A stretch of DNA of 27,552 nucleotides. Source: Firmicutes bacterium UBA3941. GTDB taxonomy: Bacteria; Bacillota; Clostridia; Caldicoprobacterales; UBA3941. The stretch spans positions 488-28,039 of the forward strand of contig DGDX01000066.1 of assembly GCA_002385665.1 (NCBI GenBank), written 5' to 3'. Below, in pieces: positions 1 to 7,751 of the stretch. A model generated the notes under the pieces. The model worked only from the letters and a program-made list of their open reading frames with translations. It was not told where the DNA came from and did no database searches. The position numbers and the translations under genes were made by a program. Position 1 is the stretch's first letter. Each line of letters starts with the position of its first letter.

Positions 1-1052
1 TGAAAATCATTCATCAGGAAGGAATCCATGCTGATGCCATATCCCCCGGAGAAGTACACATACTACTGGAAGCGGGGTATAAGCCTGAAGAAATCTTCTA
101 TATAAGTAATAACATGTCCGAGGAAGAGATGAAGGCTATCATAGAGAAGGGGATTTTAATCAGTATAGATTCACTATCCCAATTGGAGCAGTTCGGTGAA
201 ATAAATCCCGGCGGCAGAGTAGCAGTTCGATTGAATCCCGGCCTTGGTGTAGGTCATCATAAAAAAGTGATAACCGCCGGTGATGATACCAAGTTCGCCA
301 TAGACCTGGAGCTTATCCCCAGGGTAAAGGAGATTGCCAAGAAGTACCAGCTAAAAATAGTGGGGATTAACCATCATCTGGGATCCTTATTTATGGAAGG
401 AGACATCTTTATTGAAGGTGCAAAACTATTGCTATCTGCTGCCAAAGAGTTTTACGATTTGGAATTTATAGACATAGGCGGTGGATTTGGCATACCATAC
501 CGGAAACAGGAAAATGAACCCCGGCTCGAACTTGACAATTTCGGTAAAAAGCTCTCCCAGGTCCTGGAGAACTGGGCGAAGGAATATGGAAAACAGGTGA
601 AGTTCATAATTGAACCCGGTCGTTATATTGTAGCAGAATCAGGGGTGGTTTTAGGTACGGTACACTCTATCAAAGAAAATCATAGCACAAGCTATATTGG
701 AACGGATATTGGTTTCAACGTTTTGGCTCGTCCTATGCTGTATGATGCTCATCATGATATTGAGATATATAAGATAAATGGAAGCTGTCCTGGGAAAAAC
801 TATAGAAAAGTCACCGTCGTCGGTAACATCTGCGAAAGCGGAGATATCATCGCCCAAGACAGACTCCTCCCGGAAATAAGTGAAGGGGATATTATAGGTA
901 TAATGGATGCCGGTGCATATGGATATAGTATGTCCTCCAACTACAACAGCAGGCTTAGGCCCGCCGAAGTCCTGATAACCACAGGGGGTAAGGATGTTCT
1001 GATTAGACGCAGGGATACCCTGGATGACCTAATGCGGGGTTTCTTGCTATGA
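1..1052 (+). CDS. lysA: Diaminopimelate decarboxylase, 5' end cut off by the window
   Basis: PLP enzyme that decarboxylates meso-diaminopimelate to L-lysine, the last step of lysine synthesis. The reading frame is open from the window edge (first full codon at base 3), so the N-terminus and the PLP-binding lysine lie upstream. Visible family motifs in order are ADAISPGE and ISNN near the edge, INHHLGS, the glycine loop IDIGGGFGIPY, the phosphate-binding EPGRYIVAESG, the active-site CESGD, and DAGAYGYSMSSNYN followed by RPAEVL. This spacing is typical of the fold-III decarboxylase C-terminal half. The internal ATG at 114 is not a plausible start because conserved sequence continues upstream of it. 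The gene ends in TGA with no clear terminator before the following leader RNA. An ornithine/arginine decarboxylase of the same fold is less likely given the CES-GD motif. Confidence 0.93.
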   Translation, partial: KIIHQEGIHADAISPGEVHILLEAGYKPEEIFYISNNMSEEEMKAIIEKGILISIDSLSQLEQFGEINPGGRVAVRLNPGLGVGHHKKVITAGDDTKFAIDLELIPRVKEIAKKYQLKIVGINHHLGSLFMEGDIFIEGAKLLLSAAKEFYDLEFIDIGGGFGIPYRKQENEPRLELDNFGKKLSQVLENWAKEYGKQVKFIIEPGRYIVAESGVVLGTVHSIKENHSTSYIGTDIGFNVLARPMLYDAHHDIEIYKINGSCPGKNYRKVTVVGNICESGDIIAQDRLLPEISEGDIIGIMDAGAYGYSMSSNYNSRLRPAEVLITTGGKDVLIRRRDTLDDLMRGFLL

Positions 1053-1107
1053 TTAAGAAATTCATCTCTATGTTTAAATTTGGACTATGAAATAACATTA
1101 ACTGTGA

Positions 1108-1302
1108 TATAATAAATGCAATCAAGGTAATAGAACATTTAAGGTTTTATCTGATGTATTTATTGCATCCGTGTGGAGCAAGCCAATTAAGGCTTGCACT
1201 TAATATAATAATTTGAACTCCAAGGGCGCTATGATTCGATAGACTGGTTTGCACTACCGTTAAGAATTATACCTTTGGGAGTATATATTTTAATAAAGGA
1301 GG
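1108..1302 (+). ncRNA. Unassigned structured leader RNA, copy 1 (upstream of degV)
   Basis: The 256-base gap between lysA and degV holds a promoter -10 (TATAAT, 1108-1113; no good -35 seen) and then an RNA closely related to the leader of the MFS gene at 16.6-16.8 kb. Seen hairpins: P1 AGAAC/GTTTT (1132-1136 with 1144-1148), P2 GATGTA/TGCATC with a 5-base loop (1153-1169), P3 GCAAGCC/GGCTTGC with loop AATTAA (1178-1197), a variable hairpin CTAT/ATAG (near 1229-1242), then GACTGGT..ACTACC (1242-1258). AAGGT at 1124 may close the structure with ACC-G-TT at 1256-1261. In copy 2, P2 has different bases but still pairs perfectly. The RNA ends just before the degV ribosome binding site, which suggests cis-regulation. 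I do not recognise the family. Confidence 0.72.
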
Positions 1303-1308
1303 TTAATC

Positions 1309-2175
1309 GTGCAACCAATCATAATAACCGATTCATGTAGTGATCTTCCCCTGGAATATGTAAGAAAACGCGATCTACCTATTTTGAGTTTTACCTTTAA
1401 TTATATGGGCGAAGATCGAAAAGACGACTTGGGACAGACCCTGTCCTATACTGACTTCTATAACGGAATTAGGGAGGGTCATATGTCAACCACTTCACAG
1501 GTTAATTCTCATACTTATGTTGACTTCTTTAGACCGTATGTAGAGCTGGGAAAACCCATTATTTACATGTGTTTTTCTTCGGCCTTAAGTGGGAGCTATA
1601 ATAATGCAGTAATGGCCAGGCAAATGCTATTGGAAGAGTATCCTGAAGCATCCATATCAATCATTGATACCCTTAGTGCTTCAATGGGGCAGGGATTACT
1701 GGTACATCTGGCTTTGGAATTACGGGATCAAGGATTTGGCTATAAGGAGATTATTGAATGGATAGAGAATAATAAGCGCAGGTTAGCTCATTGGTTCACT
1801 GTAGACGATCTGGAGCACTTGAGGAGAGGTGGCAGATTATCCGGAGCTGCTGCTTTCATAGGCAGCATATTGAGCATAAAGCCCATCCTCCATGTTGATA
1901 GTGAAGGTCGCTTGGTACCCGTATCCAAGGTTAAGGGAAGAAAGAAATCCTTAAAGAGCCTTCTTGAGAAAATGCAGGAGACTGCAGTTAATCCAGAACA
2001 ACAAACAATCTTTATTAGCCATGGAGATGCCCCCGAGGATGCCAACTACCTGGCAGACATGGTAAGAGACCAGCTCGGCGTCAAGAATATTCTGATAAAC
2101 CATATTGGCCCGGTTATCGGTTCCCACTCAGGTCCTGGGACCGTAGCTTTGTTCTTCTTTGCCACCCAAAGATAG
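1309..2175 (+). CDS. DegV family protein (fatty-acid-binding, FakB-like)
   Basis: Cytosolic lipid-binding protein of 288 aa, the usual DegV length. In Firmicutes, members called FakB hold a fatty acid for phosphorylation by the FakA kinase. Family motifs seen are the N-terminal TDSCSDLP, the mid-region SSALSGSYNNA, IDTLSASMGQG, the hallmark DDLEHLRRGGRLS, and the C-terminal IGPVIGSHSGPG. The GTG start at 1309 is supported by a strong AAAGGAGG six bases upstream. It sits directly behind the structured leader RNA, so translation or transcription is probably controlled there. No fakA lies next to it. The ligand cannot be told from sequence. It ends before a strong hairpin terminator shared with convergent fprA. 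Confidence 0.93.
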   Translation: MQPIIITDSCSDLPLEYVRKRDLPILSFTFNYMGEDRKDDLGQTLSYTDFYNGIREGHMSTTSQVNSHTYVDFFRPYVELGKPIIYMCFSSALSGSYNNAVMARQMLLEEYPEASISIIDTLSASMGQGLLVHLALELRDQGFGYKEIIEWIENNKRRLAHWFTVDDLEHLRRGGRLSGAAAFIGSILSIKPILHVDSEGRLVPVSKVKGRKKSLKSLLEKMQETAVNPEQQTIFISHGDAPEDANYLADMVRDQLGVKNILINHIGPVIGSHSGPGTVALFFFATQR

Positions 2176-2209
2176 TTGGATTGATTATGTTTATACATCC
2201 AGATTAAAA

Positions 2210-2245
2210 AAGCTAGCGCACCTCTATGGTGTGCTAGCTTTACTT
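2210..2245 (+). terminator. Bidirectional terminator between degV and fprA
   Basis: A 13-bp stem, AAGCTAGCGCACC with GGTGTGCTAGCTT (one G-T pair), encloses the loop TCTAT. An A-run precedes it and T-rich sequence follows, so it can stop transcription arriving from either convergent gene. Confidence 0.85.
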
Positions 2246-2269
2246 AATACTTCAATCTAACTCTAGCTC

Positions 2270-3457
2270 TTACAGTTCTTGCACAAATTTCCTACCAAAC
2301 TCCCTGCATCTATCAAGTGCAGACTCGTCCGGATTCCACAATTCGCGTATACCCTGGTTGACAACTTCAAATCCCGCGTCCTCCAGGTGTTGGGTAAGGA
2401 TCTTTATAGATTCCCCGCTCCAACCATAGGTACCAAAGGCTGCTCCCTTCTTATTCTTAAACTTAAGACCACTGGCAAGATCGGCAATAGCTGCCATGGA
2501 AGTAAGAATGCTTCCATTAACCGTAGGGGATCCCAACAAAACGGCCTTTGACTTAAAGATCTCAGTAATAACATTGTTCTTGTCCGTCTTTGATGTGTTA
2601 AACAGCTTTATATTTACCCTATCATCAGCCTCTTTAATACCCTCAGCCAAGGCTTCCGCCATACGTCTGGTTCCATCCCACATAGTATCGTATATGATAG
2701 TTATCTGATCCTCCTGATAATCCTGGGCCCATTTCATATATTGTTCCACTATCTGCAGGGGGTCCTTTCTCCATATAATACCGTGGCTTGGACATATCAT
2801 GTCTATTGGTATATCGAGCTTGACGACCTCTTCAATCTTTCTTGTAACAAGACGACTAAAGGGATTTAGTATGTTAGCGTAGTATTTCATTGCCTCACTA
2901 TATAGCTCATCAGGATCTACAAGATCGTTATACATATATTCCGAGGCATAGTGCTGACCGAAGGCATCGTTGCTGAATAAAATATTATCGTTTGTCATAT
3001 ATGTAAACATTGAATCTGGCCAATGAAGCATCCTGGCCTCCACAAACACCAGATCATTTTGCCCAATGTTTAGGGTATCCCCGGTTTTGACGGGTATAAA
3101 ATTCCAATCCTCATGAAAATGTCCCTTGATGGACTTTATCCCATTTGCAGTGCAATATATAGGGGTATCGGGGATTTCCTGCATAAGTTCCGGCAGGGCA
3201 CCGCTGTGGTCTATCTCCCCGTGGTTCATCACTATATAGTCGATCTCATTTAAATCTACTTCCTTTTTTAAATTCTCTACGAACTCCTTGGCAAAGGGTT
3301 TCCACACCGTATCTATAAGAACAGTTTTTTCATCCCTTATTAGGTAGGAATTATAGCTGGATCCTCTATCCACAGAGTATTCATATCCATGGAAATTCCT
3401 TAGCTCCCAGTCAATTTTACCTACCCAGGTGACCTTATCGTTGATAGTAAAGCCCAT
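2270..3457 (-). CDS. fprA: A-type flavoprotein / flavodiiron protein (O2 or NO reductase)
   Basis: Cytosolic enzyme that reduces O2 to water or NO to N2O, protecting anaerobes. Domain 1 (about residues 1-245) is a metallo-beta-lactamase fold with the full di-iron ligand set: H79-x-E81-x-D83-H84 in the NHGEIDH motif, H145 in HWPDS, D164 in SNDAFGQH and H225 in CPSHG. Domain 2 (about 250-395) is flavodoxin-like with the FMN phosphate loop YDTMWDGT. At 395 aa it is the standard two-domain form, without fused rubredoxin or flavin reductase, so its electron donor must be encoded elsewhere. The ATG at 3457 has a GGGAGG seven bases upstream. The 177-base upstream gap holds overlapping GGGT/ACCC dyads, which suggests its own regulated promoter rather than simple read-through from the cofE-like gene. 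Confidence 0.96.
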   Translation of the reverse strand: MGFTINDKVTWVGKIDWELRNFHGYEYSVDRGSSYNSYLIRDEKTVLIDTVWKPFAKEFVENLKKEVDLNEIDYIVMNHGEIDHSGALPELMQEIPDTPIYCTANGIKSIKGHFHEDWNFIPVKTGDTLNIGQNDLVFVEARMLHWPDSMFTYMTNDNILFSNDAFGQHYASEYMYNDLVDPDELYSEAMKYYANILNPFSRLVTRKIEEVVKLDIPIDMICPSHGIIWRKDPLQIVEQYMKWAQDYQEDQITIIYDTMWDGTRRMAEALAEGIKEADDRVNIKLFNTSKTDKNNVITEIFKSKAVLLGSPTVNGSILTSMAAIADLASGLKFKNKKGAAFGTYGWSGESIKILTQHLEDAGFEVVNQGIRELWNPDESALDRCREFGRKFVQEL

Positions 3458-3497
3458 TTTATGACCTCCCTGATCCTTTAATTAATATAATCTTATA

Positions 3498-3517
3498 GGG
3501 TTATACCCTATGGGTAT
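3498..3517. promoter_or_regulatory. Overlapping ACCC/GGGT inverted repeats upstream of fprA
   Basis: On the plus strand, GGGT-TAT-ACCC (3498-3508) overlaps ATACCC-TAT-GGGTAT (3503-3517), so two perfect dyads share a half-site. They lie 41-60 bases upstream of the fprA start, within the probable promoter. ATACCC...GGGTAT resembles operators of the CsoR/CstR/FrmR (DUF156) repressor family, but no such gene is in this window, so the binding protein is unknown. Confidence 0.5.
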
Positions 3518-3634
3518 CATATTTATACTGCTACCATCCATTCTGCTCTTGATTTTGGTAACAATCATGGATGCTTTATATATATCTATACCCAAAATCC
3601 GAGTAACATAAATGGGCATTAATAAAAATTGACA

Positions 3635-4822
3635 TTATTCTGATGCATAATTGTCAAAATAACCCTGAATTAGCACTACGGGGGTCCCCTTGTCACCGCT
3701 TCCGCTGGTCAGATCACATAGGCTGCCCAATAAATCAGTCAACTGTCTCGGGGTCGTTCCCGATGATTCAGCCTTGCCAATTAAATTTTGGTCCTTGGAC
3801 CTGATCTTACTTTTCACCAGGTCAGCCATATCTTCAGGAGCAACTTCCCCACTATGGCTGTCCGCAATATACTTGAGCTTTATTTCGTTTGGTGTCCCTT
3901 CCAAACCGGGAGTATACCCAGGAGATACTACGGGATCGGCCAGCTCCCAGATTTTGCCTCTAGGATCCTTAAAAGCGCCATCGCCGTACACCATGACTTC
4001 AATATGTTTGCCTGTTTCCTCCCTTAGGACTTTCTGGATCTCCATAACTATTTTGTTGCAATCCCTCGGAAACAATTTAATACTGGTCTCAGTAGCCATA
4101 TTGGAGCCTAGTAACCCATATTCCGGGTTATAGCCCTTGCCTGAAACAGGACTGGTCAGGATATCGTCCAGGCATAATACCTTTTCGGCTCCCGCATCCA
4201 ATAGAATTTTTTTGGTTTTAAACCTGTCATGGATATTGGCTACTAAGAATTCCTTAGCATAATCCAGAGCCGATCTTGGATCATTGGTTAGATATATCTC
4301 AATATTGTCGTTGACAGCAATGCTCTTGTACAGATCCACATAATCAATGCCCGTAAATGGATGTAGCACCCTATCTCCAAATAATTCCCTGTATCGTTTC
4401 TCAGTCAACAGATCTGTATAAGGGTTAATCCCCACTTCATACATCTTATCTACCTGCATTAAGTGGTTTCCAAGCTCATCAGATGGGTAGTTTAGGAAAA
4501 CATAGATTTTCTTTTGCGTCATAGCTAAAGCTTTGAGTATGGGCAGAAATCTATTACGACTCAGAACAGGAAATACGAGGCCAATATCTCCGGTAAACAA
4601 TCTATTAATGTCTACGGTAATATCATCAAGAGGTATATAGTTACCCTGCGCTCGTGCAACCAGGGATTCGGTAATCCCCAGCACATCCATGTCTCTGAGG
4701 TTAAAATTTTCACTCTTCATGGCTCTTAGGACAGAATCAACTACTAAACGTACTAAATCATCACCCTCTTTGATTATGGGGGTTATTATACCCCTTACTG
4801 TTGTACCTACCGTTCGTGCCAT
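3635..4822 (-). CDS. Coenzyme F420-0:L-glutamate ligase-like protein (CofE family)
   Basis: Protein of 395 aa in the CofE/FbiB ligase family, whose characterised members add glutamate to F420-0. The N-terminus RGIITPIIKEGDDL followed by DVLGITESLVARAQG matches the conserved start of CofE, and GDGAFKDPRG fits the family core. It is longer than the roughly 250-aa archaeal CofE. The open frame extends to 4972, but the ATG at 4822 is the better start: it has GAGAGAGG upstream, MARTVGTTVRG begins the conserved domain, and a predicted transcription start near 4970 falls inside the extension. No F420 synthesis genes are nearby and Clostridia generally lack F420, so the true substrate is open; it may ligate glutamate to another acceptor. 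It is divergent from the MATE gene and upstream of fprA. Confidence 0.78.
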   Translation of the reverse strand: MARTVGTTVRGIITPIIKEGDDLVRLVVDSVLRAMKSENFNLRDMDVLGITESLVARAQGNYIPLDDITVDINRLFTGDIGLVFPVLSRNRFLPILKALAMTQKKIYVFLNYPSDELGNHLMQVDKMYEVGINPYTDLLTEKRYRELFGDRVLHPFTGIDYVDLYKSIAVNDNIEIYLTNDPRSALDYAKEFLVANIHDRFKTKKILLDAGAEKVLCLDDILTSPVSGKGYNPEYGLLGSNMATETSIKLFPRDCNKIVMEIQKVLREETGKHIEVMVYGDGAFKDPRGKIWELADPVVSPGYTPGLEGTPNEIKLKYIADSHSGEVAPEDMADLVKSKIRSKDQNLIGKAESSGTTPRQLTDLLGSLCDLTSGSGDKGTPVVLIQGYFDNYASE

Positions 4823-4976
4823 TAGTATTCCTCTCTCTCTAAATGTTATTAAACGCCAACAATACAAAAATATCTGTTCGATCGCAGTTAATTCAAATAT
4901 CAACATTATAGACCAACCCAAGGAAGAATGGGGGTCAATCTCACCAAATAAAGCTACTTTATTCTGTTGCAAAATT

Positions 4977-5005
4977 ATTATACCACAGGTGATAAAAGGT
5001 GTACA
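4977..5005 (-). promoter_or_regulatory. Promoter of the cofE-like gene (extended -10)
   Basis: Reading the minus strand, TGTACA is followed after 17 bases by TATAAT, which is preceded by TGG (extended -10, TGnTATAAT). The predicted start near 4970 leaves a leader of about 148 bases before the ATG at 4822. The FNR-like box at 5008-5021 lies directly upstream, centred near -44.5. Confidence 0.55.
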
Positions 5006-5007
5006 GT

Positions 5008-5021
5008 TTGACAGTTATCAA
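5008..5021. promoter_or_regulatory. FNR-like box between the cofE-like and MATE genes
   Basis: TTGAC-AGTT-ATCAA differs by one base from the FNR consensus TTGAT-N4-ATCAA and has the same half-sites as the box in the HMA-Crp/Fnr promoter at 8075-8088. It lies in the 320-base divergent region, near -44.5 for the minus-strand promoter and near -96 for the MATE promoter. Confidence 0.45.
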
Positions 5022-5075
5022 GGATTTAAATTACTCACCAGGATGATAGCTTGTACCAAATGGAGACCTAAAACA

Positions 5076-5104
5076 TTGACAATATACATTTATATATGTA
5101 TCAT
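5076..5104 (+). promoter_or_regulatory. MATE gene promoter with a dyad in the spacer
   Basis: A perfect -35 TTGACA (5076-5081), a 17-base spacer and -10 TATCAT (5099-5104) stand 38 bases upstream of the MATE start. The spacer and the edge of the -10 carry the perfect inverted repeat ATACAT-TTATAT-ATGTAT (5084-5101). An operator placed there would let a bound dimer block RNA polymerase, as is common for TetR- or MarR-type repressors of exporters. Confidence 0.68.
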
Positions 5105-5142
5105 AGGCTCATATATAATCAACGGAAAGAAGGGACAGTTAT

Positions 5143-6513
5143 ATGGAGGCATCACCGAAAAAAAATTTGTATAAGTGGGTTTTACAACTAGCAGCCCCCA
5201 TTGCGCTACAGAATATAATAGCCATGTCGGTGGGATTGGCCGACAACCTCATGGTTGGATCTTTGGGTGAGCATGCCCTATCGGGGGTATTTGCAGCAAA
5301 CCAGCTTCAAAACCTCCTCCATATGCTGGTTATAGGTCTCAGTACGGCCCTGACGGTATTAGCGATACAATATTGGGGCAAGAAGGACTTAAAAAGCATA
5401 AAAGACCTGATTGGCATTGCATTGAAATTCAGTTTAGGAGCAGGCCTCCTGTTTTTATTGGCAACCTTGTTTTTCCCTGACCAAATAATTGGGATCTTCA
5501 GCGATGTGCCTGACGTTAAGAAGGAAGCCCTGGACTATCTGAAGATTATACGCTACACATACATTTTTTTCTGTGTGACCCAGGTATTAATAGCATCCAT
5601 GCGATGCGTAGAGACTGTCAAGGTTGCCATGTATTTATCCATCGTTACTTTCTTTGTTAACGTCTTTTTCAACTGGGTATTCATTTTCGGTAACCTGGGC
5701 GCTCCCGCCCTGGGTGTAAAGGGAGCTGCCATTGCTACCTTAATCGCACGGGCTATAGAACTACCCCTTATGATTTTGTATATTAGATTCGTTGATAAGA
5801 AATTAAATGTTCGCTTCAAGGATTTAATAAAAACTAACTTTGTGCTATTAAAGGATTTTTTCAAATATGGGTTCCCCGTCATTCTAGGGGATATCTTCTG
5901 GGGCCTTAATCTTACGGTCCAGGGCATAATCATAGGAAAACTTGGAGCTACAGCCCAAGCCTCTGTCAGTATCGCCAATATAGTATTTTCCCTGATATCC
6001 GTTGGTTGTTACGGAACAGCGGGCGCTACATCAGTTATTATCGGACAAACGGTTGGCGCAGGGGAATACGAAAGGGTAAAGGAATATGCAAAGAAGCTGC
6101 AGATACTGTTTCTAATTATTGGTTTCGTTTCGGGGGCCGCATTATATCTCATAAAGGACTATATTTTGTTGTTATATAATGTATCCGAAGAGACCATTGA
6201 CCTAACGAAACAGCTAATAGTAGTTCTGTCCGTTACTATAATAGGAACATCTTATCAGATGTCATCCCTCACCGGTATAGTAAGGGCAGGAGGCGCTATC
6301 TATTTCGTTCTCATCAACGATCTGATTTTCGTGTGGCTGGTTGTTATACCATCGGCGCTTATAGCCCATTACGTCTTCAACGCACCTCCCGCAGTGGTGT
6401 TTGCCTGTTTGAAATGTGACCAGATCCTCAAATGTGGTGTTGCAGTTGTCAAGGTTAATAGGTTTAAGTGGATTCAAAATCTAACAAGGGAAACCGCTGC
6501 CGTATCCTCCTGA
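5143..6513 (+). CDS. MATE family multidrug/cation antiporter
   Basis: Inner-membrane exporter of 456 aa with about 12 hydrophobic segments in two pseudo-repeats. MATE proteins use Na+ or H+ gradients to expel cationic drugs and metabolites. The N-terminal repeat shows APIALQNIIAMSVGLADNLMVG and the GAPALGVKGAAIAT segment; the second repeat starts near FFKYGFPVILGDIFWG. The C-terminus, with FACLKCDQILKC then VKVNRFKWIQNLTR, looks intact and family-typical. Where many relatives have a GGDT motif after TGIVRAG, this protein reads GGAIYF. The ATG at 5143 follows GAAGGG eight bases upstream. The gene has its own strong promoter with an internal dyad. The substrate cannot be read from the sequence. 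Confidence 0.93.
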   Translation: MEASPKKNLYKWVLQLAAPIALQNIIAMSVGLADNLMVGSLGEHALSGVFAANQLQNLLHMLVIGLSTALTVLAIQYWGKKDLKSIKDLIGIALKFSLGAGLLFLLATLFFPDQIIGIFSDVPDVKKEALDYLKIIRYTYIFFCVTQVLIASMRCVETVKVAMYLSIVTFFVNVFFNWVFIFGNLGAPALGVKGAAIATLIARAIELPLMILYIRFVDKKLNVRFKDLIKTNFVLLKDFFKYGFPVILGDIFWGLNLTVQGIIIGKLGATAQASVSIANIVFSLISVGCYGTAGATSVIIGQTVGAGEYERVKEYAKKLQILFLIIGFVSGAALYLIKDYILLLYNVSEETIDLTKQLIVVLSVTIIGTSYQMSSLTGIVRAGGAIYFVLINDLIFVWLVVIPSALIAHYVFNAPPAVVFACLKCDQILKCGVAVVKVNRFKWIQNLTRETAAVSS

Positions 6514-6613
6514 CAGTAAAGGTAGACTACAAAAGATAAACTTCGTGATCTACTATCTAGATATAGGCAATAGGCCAATGAACCAACATAAGAGGTTACA
6601 ATAATAACAAAAT

Positions 6614-6658
6614 ATAGCCTTGATATAGGGTTTCGCCCTTATATCAAGGCTATTTTAT
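6614..6658 (+). terminator. Terminator between MATE and the convergent hypothetical gene
   Basis: A long stem (ATAGCCTTGATATA-GGG with CCC-T-TATATCAAGGCTAT, one bulged T) caps a TTTCG loop and is followed by TTTATTT. It probably serves both convergent genes. Confidence 0.85.
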
Positions 6659-6676
6659 TTGAAGCTTTATCTATTG

Positions 6677-6991
6677 CTATCTTATCTCTGTATAAACCCT
6701 TAAATGGTTTCGTATTTCCTCTGCCTCTTCCTCGTCCTGTACATCAACGTAGATATGGTCCCCGTCTTTGGTCACACGATATCCACTAAAATCTCTACTT
6801 TTGAGGTAATCTTCCACTGCTTGCCATCCCCCATCACCCTGGACAATGGACAGCTTATCGCCTACGTAATCCCCGTTAACAAAAACATGATACCTCTCAT
6901 CTGCTACCTTACTTCCATCCATATCCTCCGGATCAGGAAATCGGATGTAAGGATAGGGGAAAAATGGACCCTGACCATCTATCATATTCAT
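6677..6991 (-). CDS. Hypothetical acidic protein, third gene of the HMA-Crp/Fnr operon
   Basis: I do not recognise this 104-aa protein. It is rich in Asp and Glu, has no signal peptide, membrane segment or cysteine, and starts with a Pro/Phe/Tyr-rich stretch (GPFFPYPYIRFPDPED). The middle HVFVNGDYVGD and the C-terminal HIYVDVQDEEEAEEIRNHL alternate like a small alpha/beta domain. The ATG at 6991 follows a GGCAGG-like site; a second ATG two codons later would work equally well. It starts 79 bases after the Crp/Fnr gene ends, in the same direction and before a terminator, so it is probably co-transcribed and may belong to the same redox or metal response. Confidence 0.7.
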   Translation of the reverse strand: MNMIDGQGPFFPYPYIRFPDPEDMDGSKVADERYHVFVNGDYVGDKLSIVQGDGGWQAVEDYLKSRDFSGYRVTKDGDHIYVDVQDEEEAEEIRNHLRVYTEIR

Positions 6992-7070
6992 AGAGCACTA
7001 CCTGCCTTTCAAAAAAGATGTAGTTACTCTAGTGTTTGCATAAAAGACAATTTAATGCAGACAGAGGATA

Positions 7071-7751
7071 TTATTCGATCTCCATCAGGGCATCCTCATC
7101 CAGGATCTTTACTTTTCTATGTCCTATAAGTTCAATGTACCCCTCATCCTGGAAGGATGACAACTTGCGGCTTAGGGTTTCCCTGCTCATGCCCAGGTGT
7201 GATGCAAGGTCTTTTCTGCTCATCTTAAGCTCAATTTCTCCCTTGTCATCAGCCATGTTTAGCAGGGTGTCGGCCAGCCTGCGCTCTACGCTGTGAAGGC
7301 TGATATTCTCTACCAGATTTTCTGCCCTTTCCAGCCTCTGACTCAGTTCCTCCAGAACCTTAAAGGCAATGGTCGGATACTTGGACATAAGATTTTTTAA
7401 TTCTGCGCCATTTATAACGCATACTACAGTTTTTTCCAAGGCTTCGGCATTATCAGTCAGGGGATTATGGCTAAACAGGGTAAGCTCGCCCATAAACTCA
7501 CCGGGACCCAAGACCCTTAGAACCTGCTCCTTACCTGAATCAGATATCCTGGAGATCTTGACCTTCCCTTCATGTATGACATAAAGACTCTCGTCGTTGT
7601 CTCCCGCCATATAGATCATGCTGCCTTTTTCATAGGTCCTGTCCCGCGTTATTCTGGCTATCTCCATCATCTCATCATAGTTCAGATTGCTGAATATAGG
7701 TACAAGCTCAATGCAGTTCTTCCCATCCCTCTTCATACAATTGCATAACAT
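7071..7751 (-). CDS. Crp/Fnr family transcription regulator with FNR-like cysteines
   Basis: DNA-binding regulator of 226 aa: a cyclic-nucleotide-fold sensor domain (about residues 15-120, with GEFMGELTLFSHNP), a dimerisation helix (LEELSQRLERAENLV) and a winged helix (MSRKDLASHLGMSRETLSRKLSSF). The recognition helix has E-T-L-S-R, equivalent to the E-T-I-S-R with which E. coli FNR reads TTGAT half-sites. The N-terminus has CNC then C-IELVPIF, and TVVCVING carries a cysteine aligned with FNR Cys122, a layout suited to a [4Fe-4S] oxygen or NO sensor. The frame extends to a TTG at 7781, adding one more cysteine, but ATG 7751 has a GGGGGT seven bases upstream. It follows the HMA gene by 48 bases in one operon. 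Direct proof of a cluster is lacking. Confidence 0.92.
   Translation of the reverse strand: MLCNCMKRDGKNCIELVPIFSNLNYDEMMEIARITRDRTYEKGSMIYMAGDNDESLYVIHEGKVKISRISDSGKEQVLRVLGPGEFMGELTLFSHNPLTDNAEALEKTVVCVINGAELKNLMSKYPTIAFKVLEELSQRLERAENLVENISLHSVERRLADTLLNMADDKGEIELKMSRKDLASHLGMSRETLSRKLSSFQDEGYIELIGHRKVKILDEDALMEIE

Noticed and set aside
1108..1302. 6S RNA
   Set aside because: The element has several separate hairpins rather than one long rod with a central bubble, and both copies sit directly ahead of a coding gene's ribosome binding site.
4823..4972. N-terminal 50-residue extension of the CofE-like protein
   Set aside because: It lacks family similarity, overlaps the predicted transcription start near 4970, and a good ribosome binding site precedes ATG 4822.
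6262..6513. Frameshift at the C-terminus of the MATE protein
   Set aside because: The terminal FACLKCDQILKC and VNRFKWI segments fit MATE relatives, so the gene looks intact.
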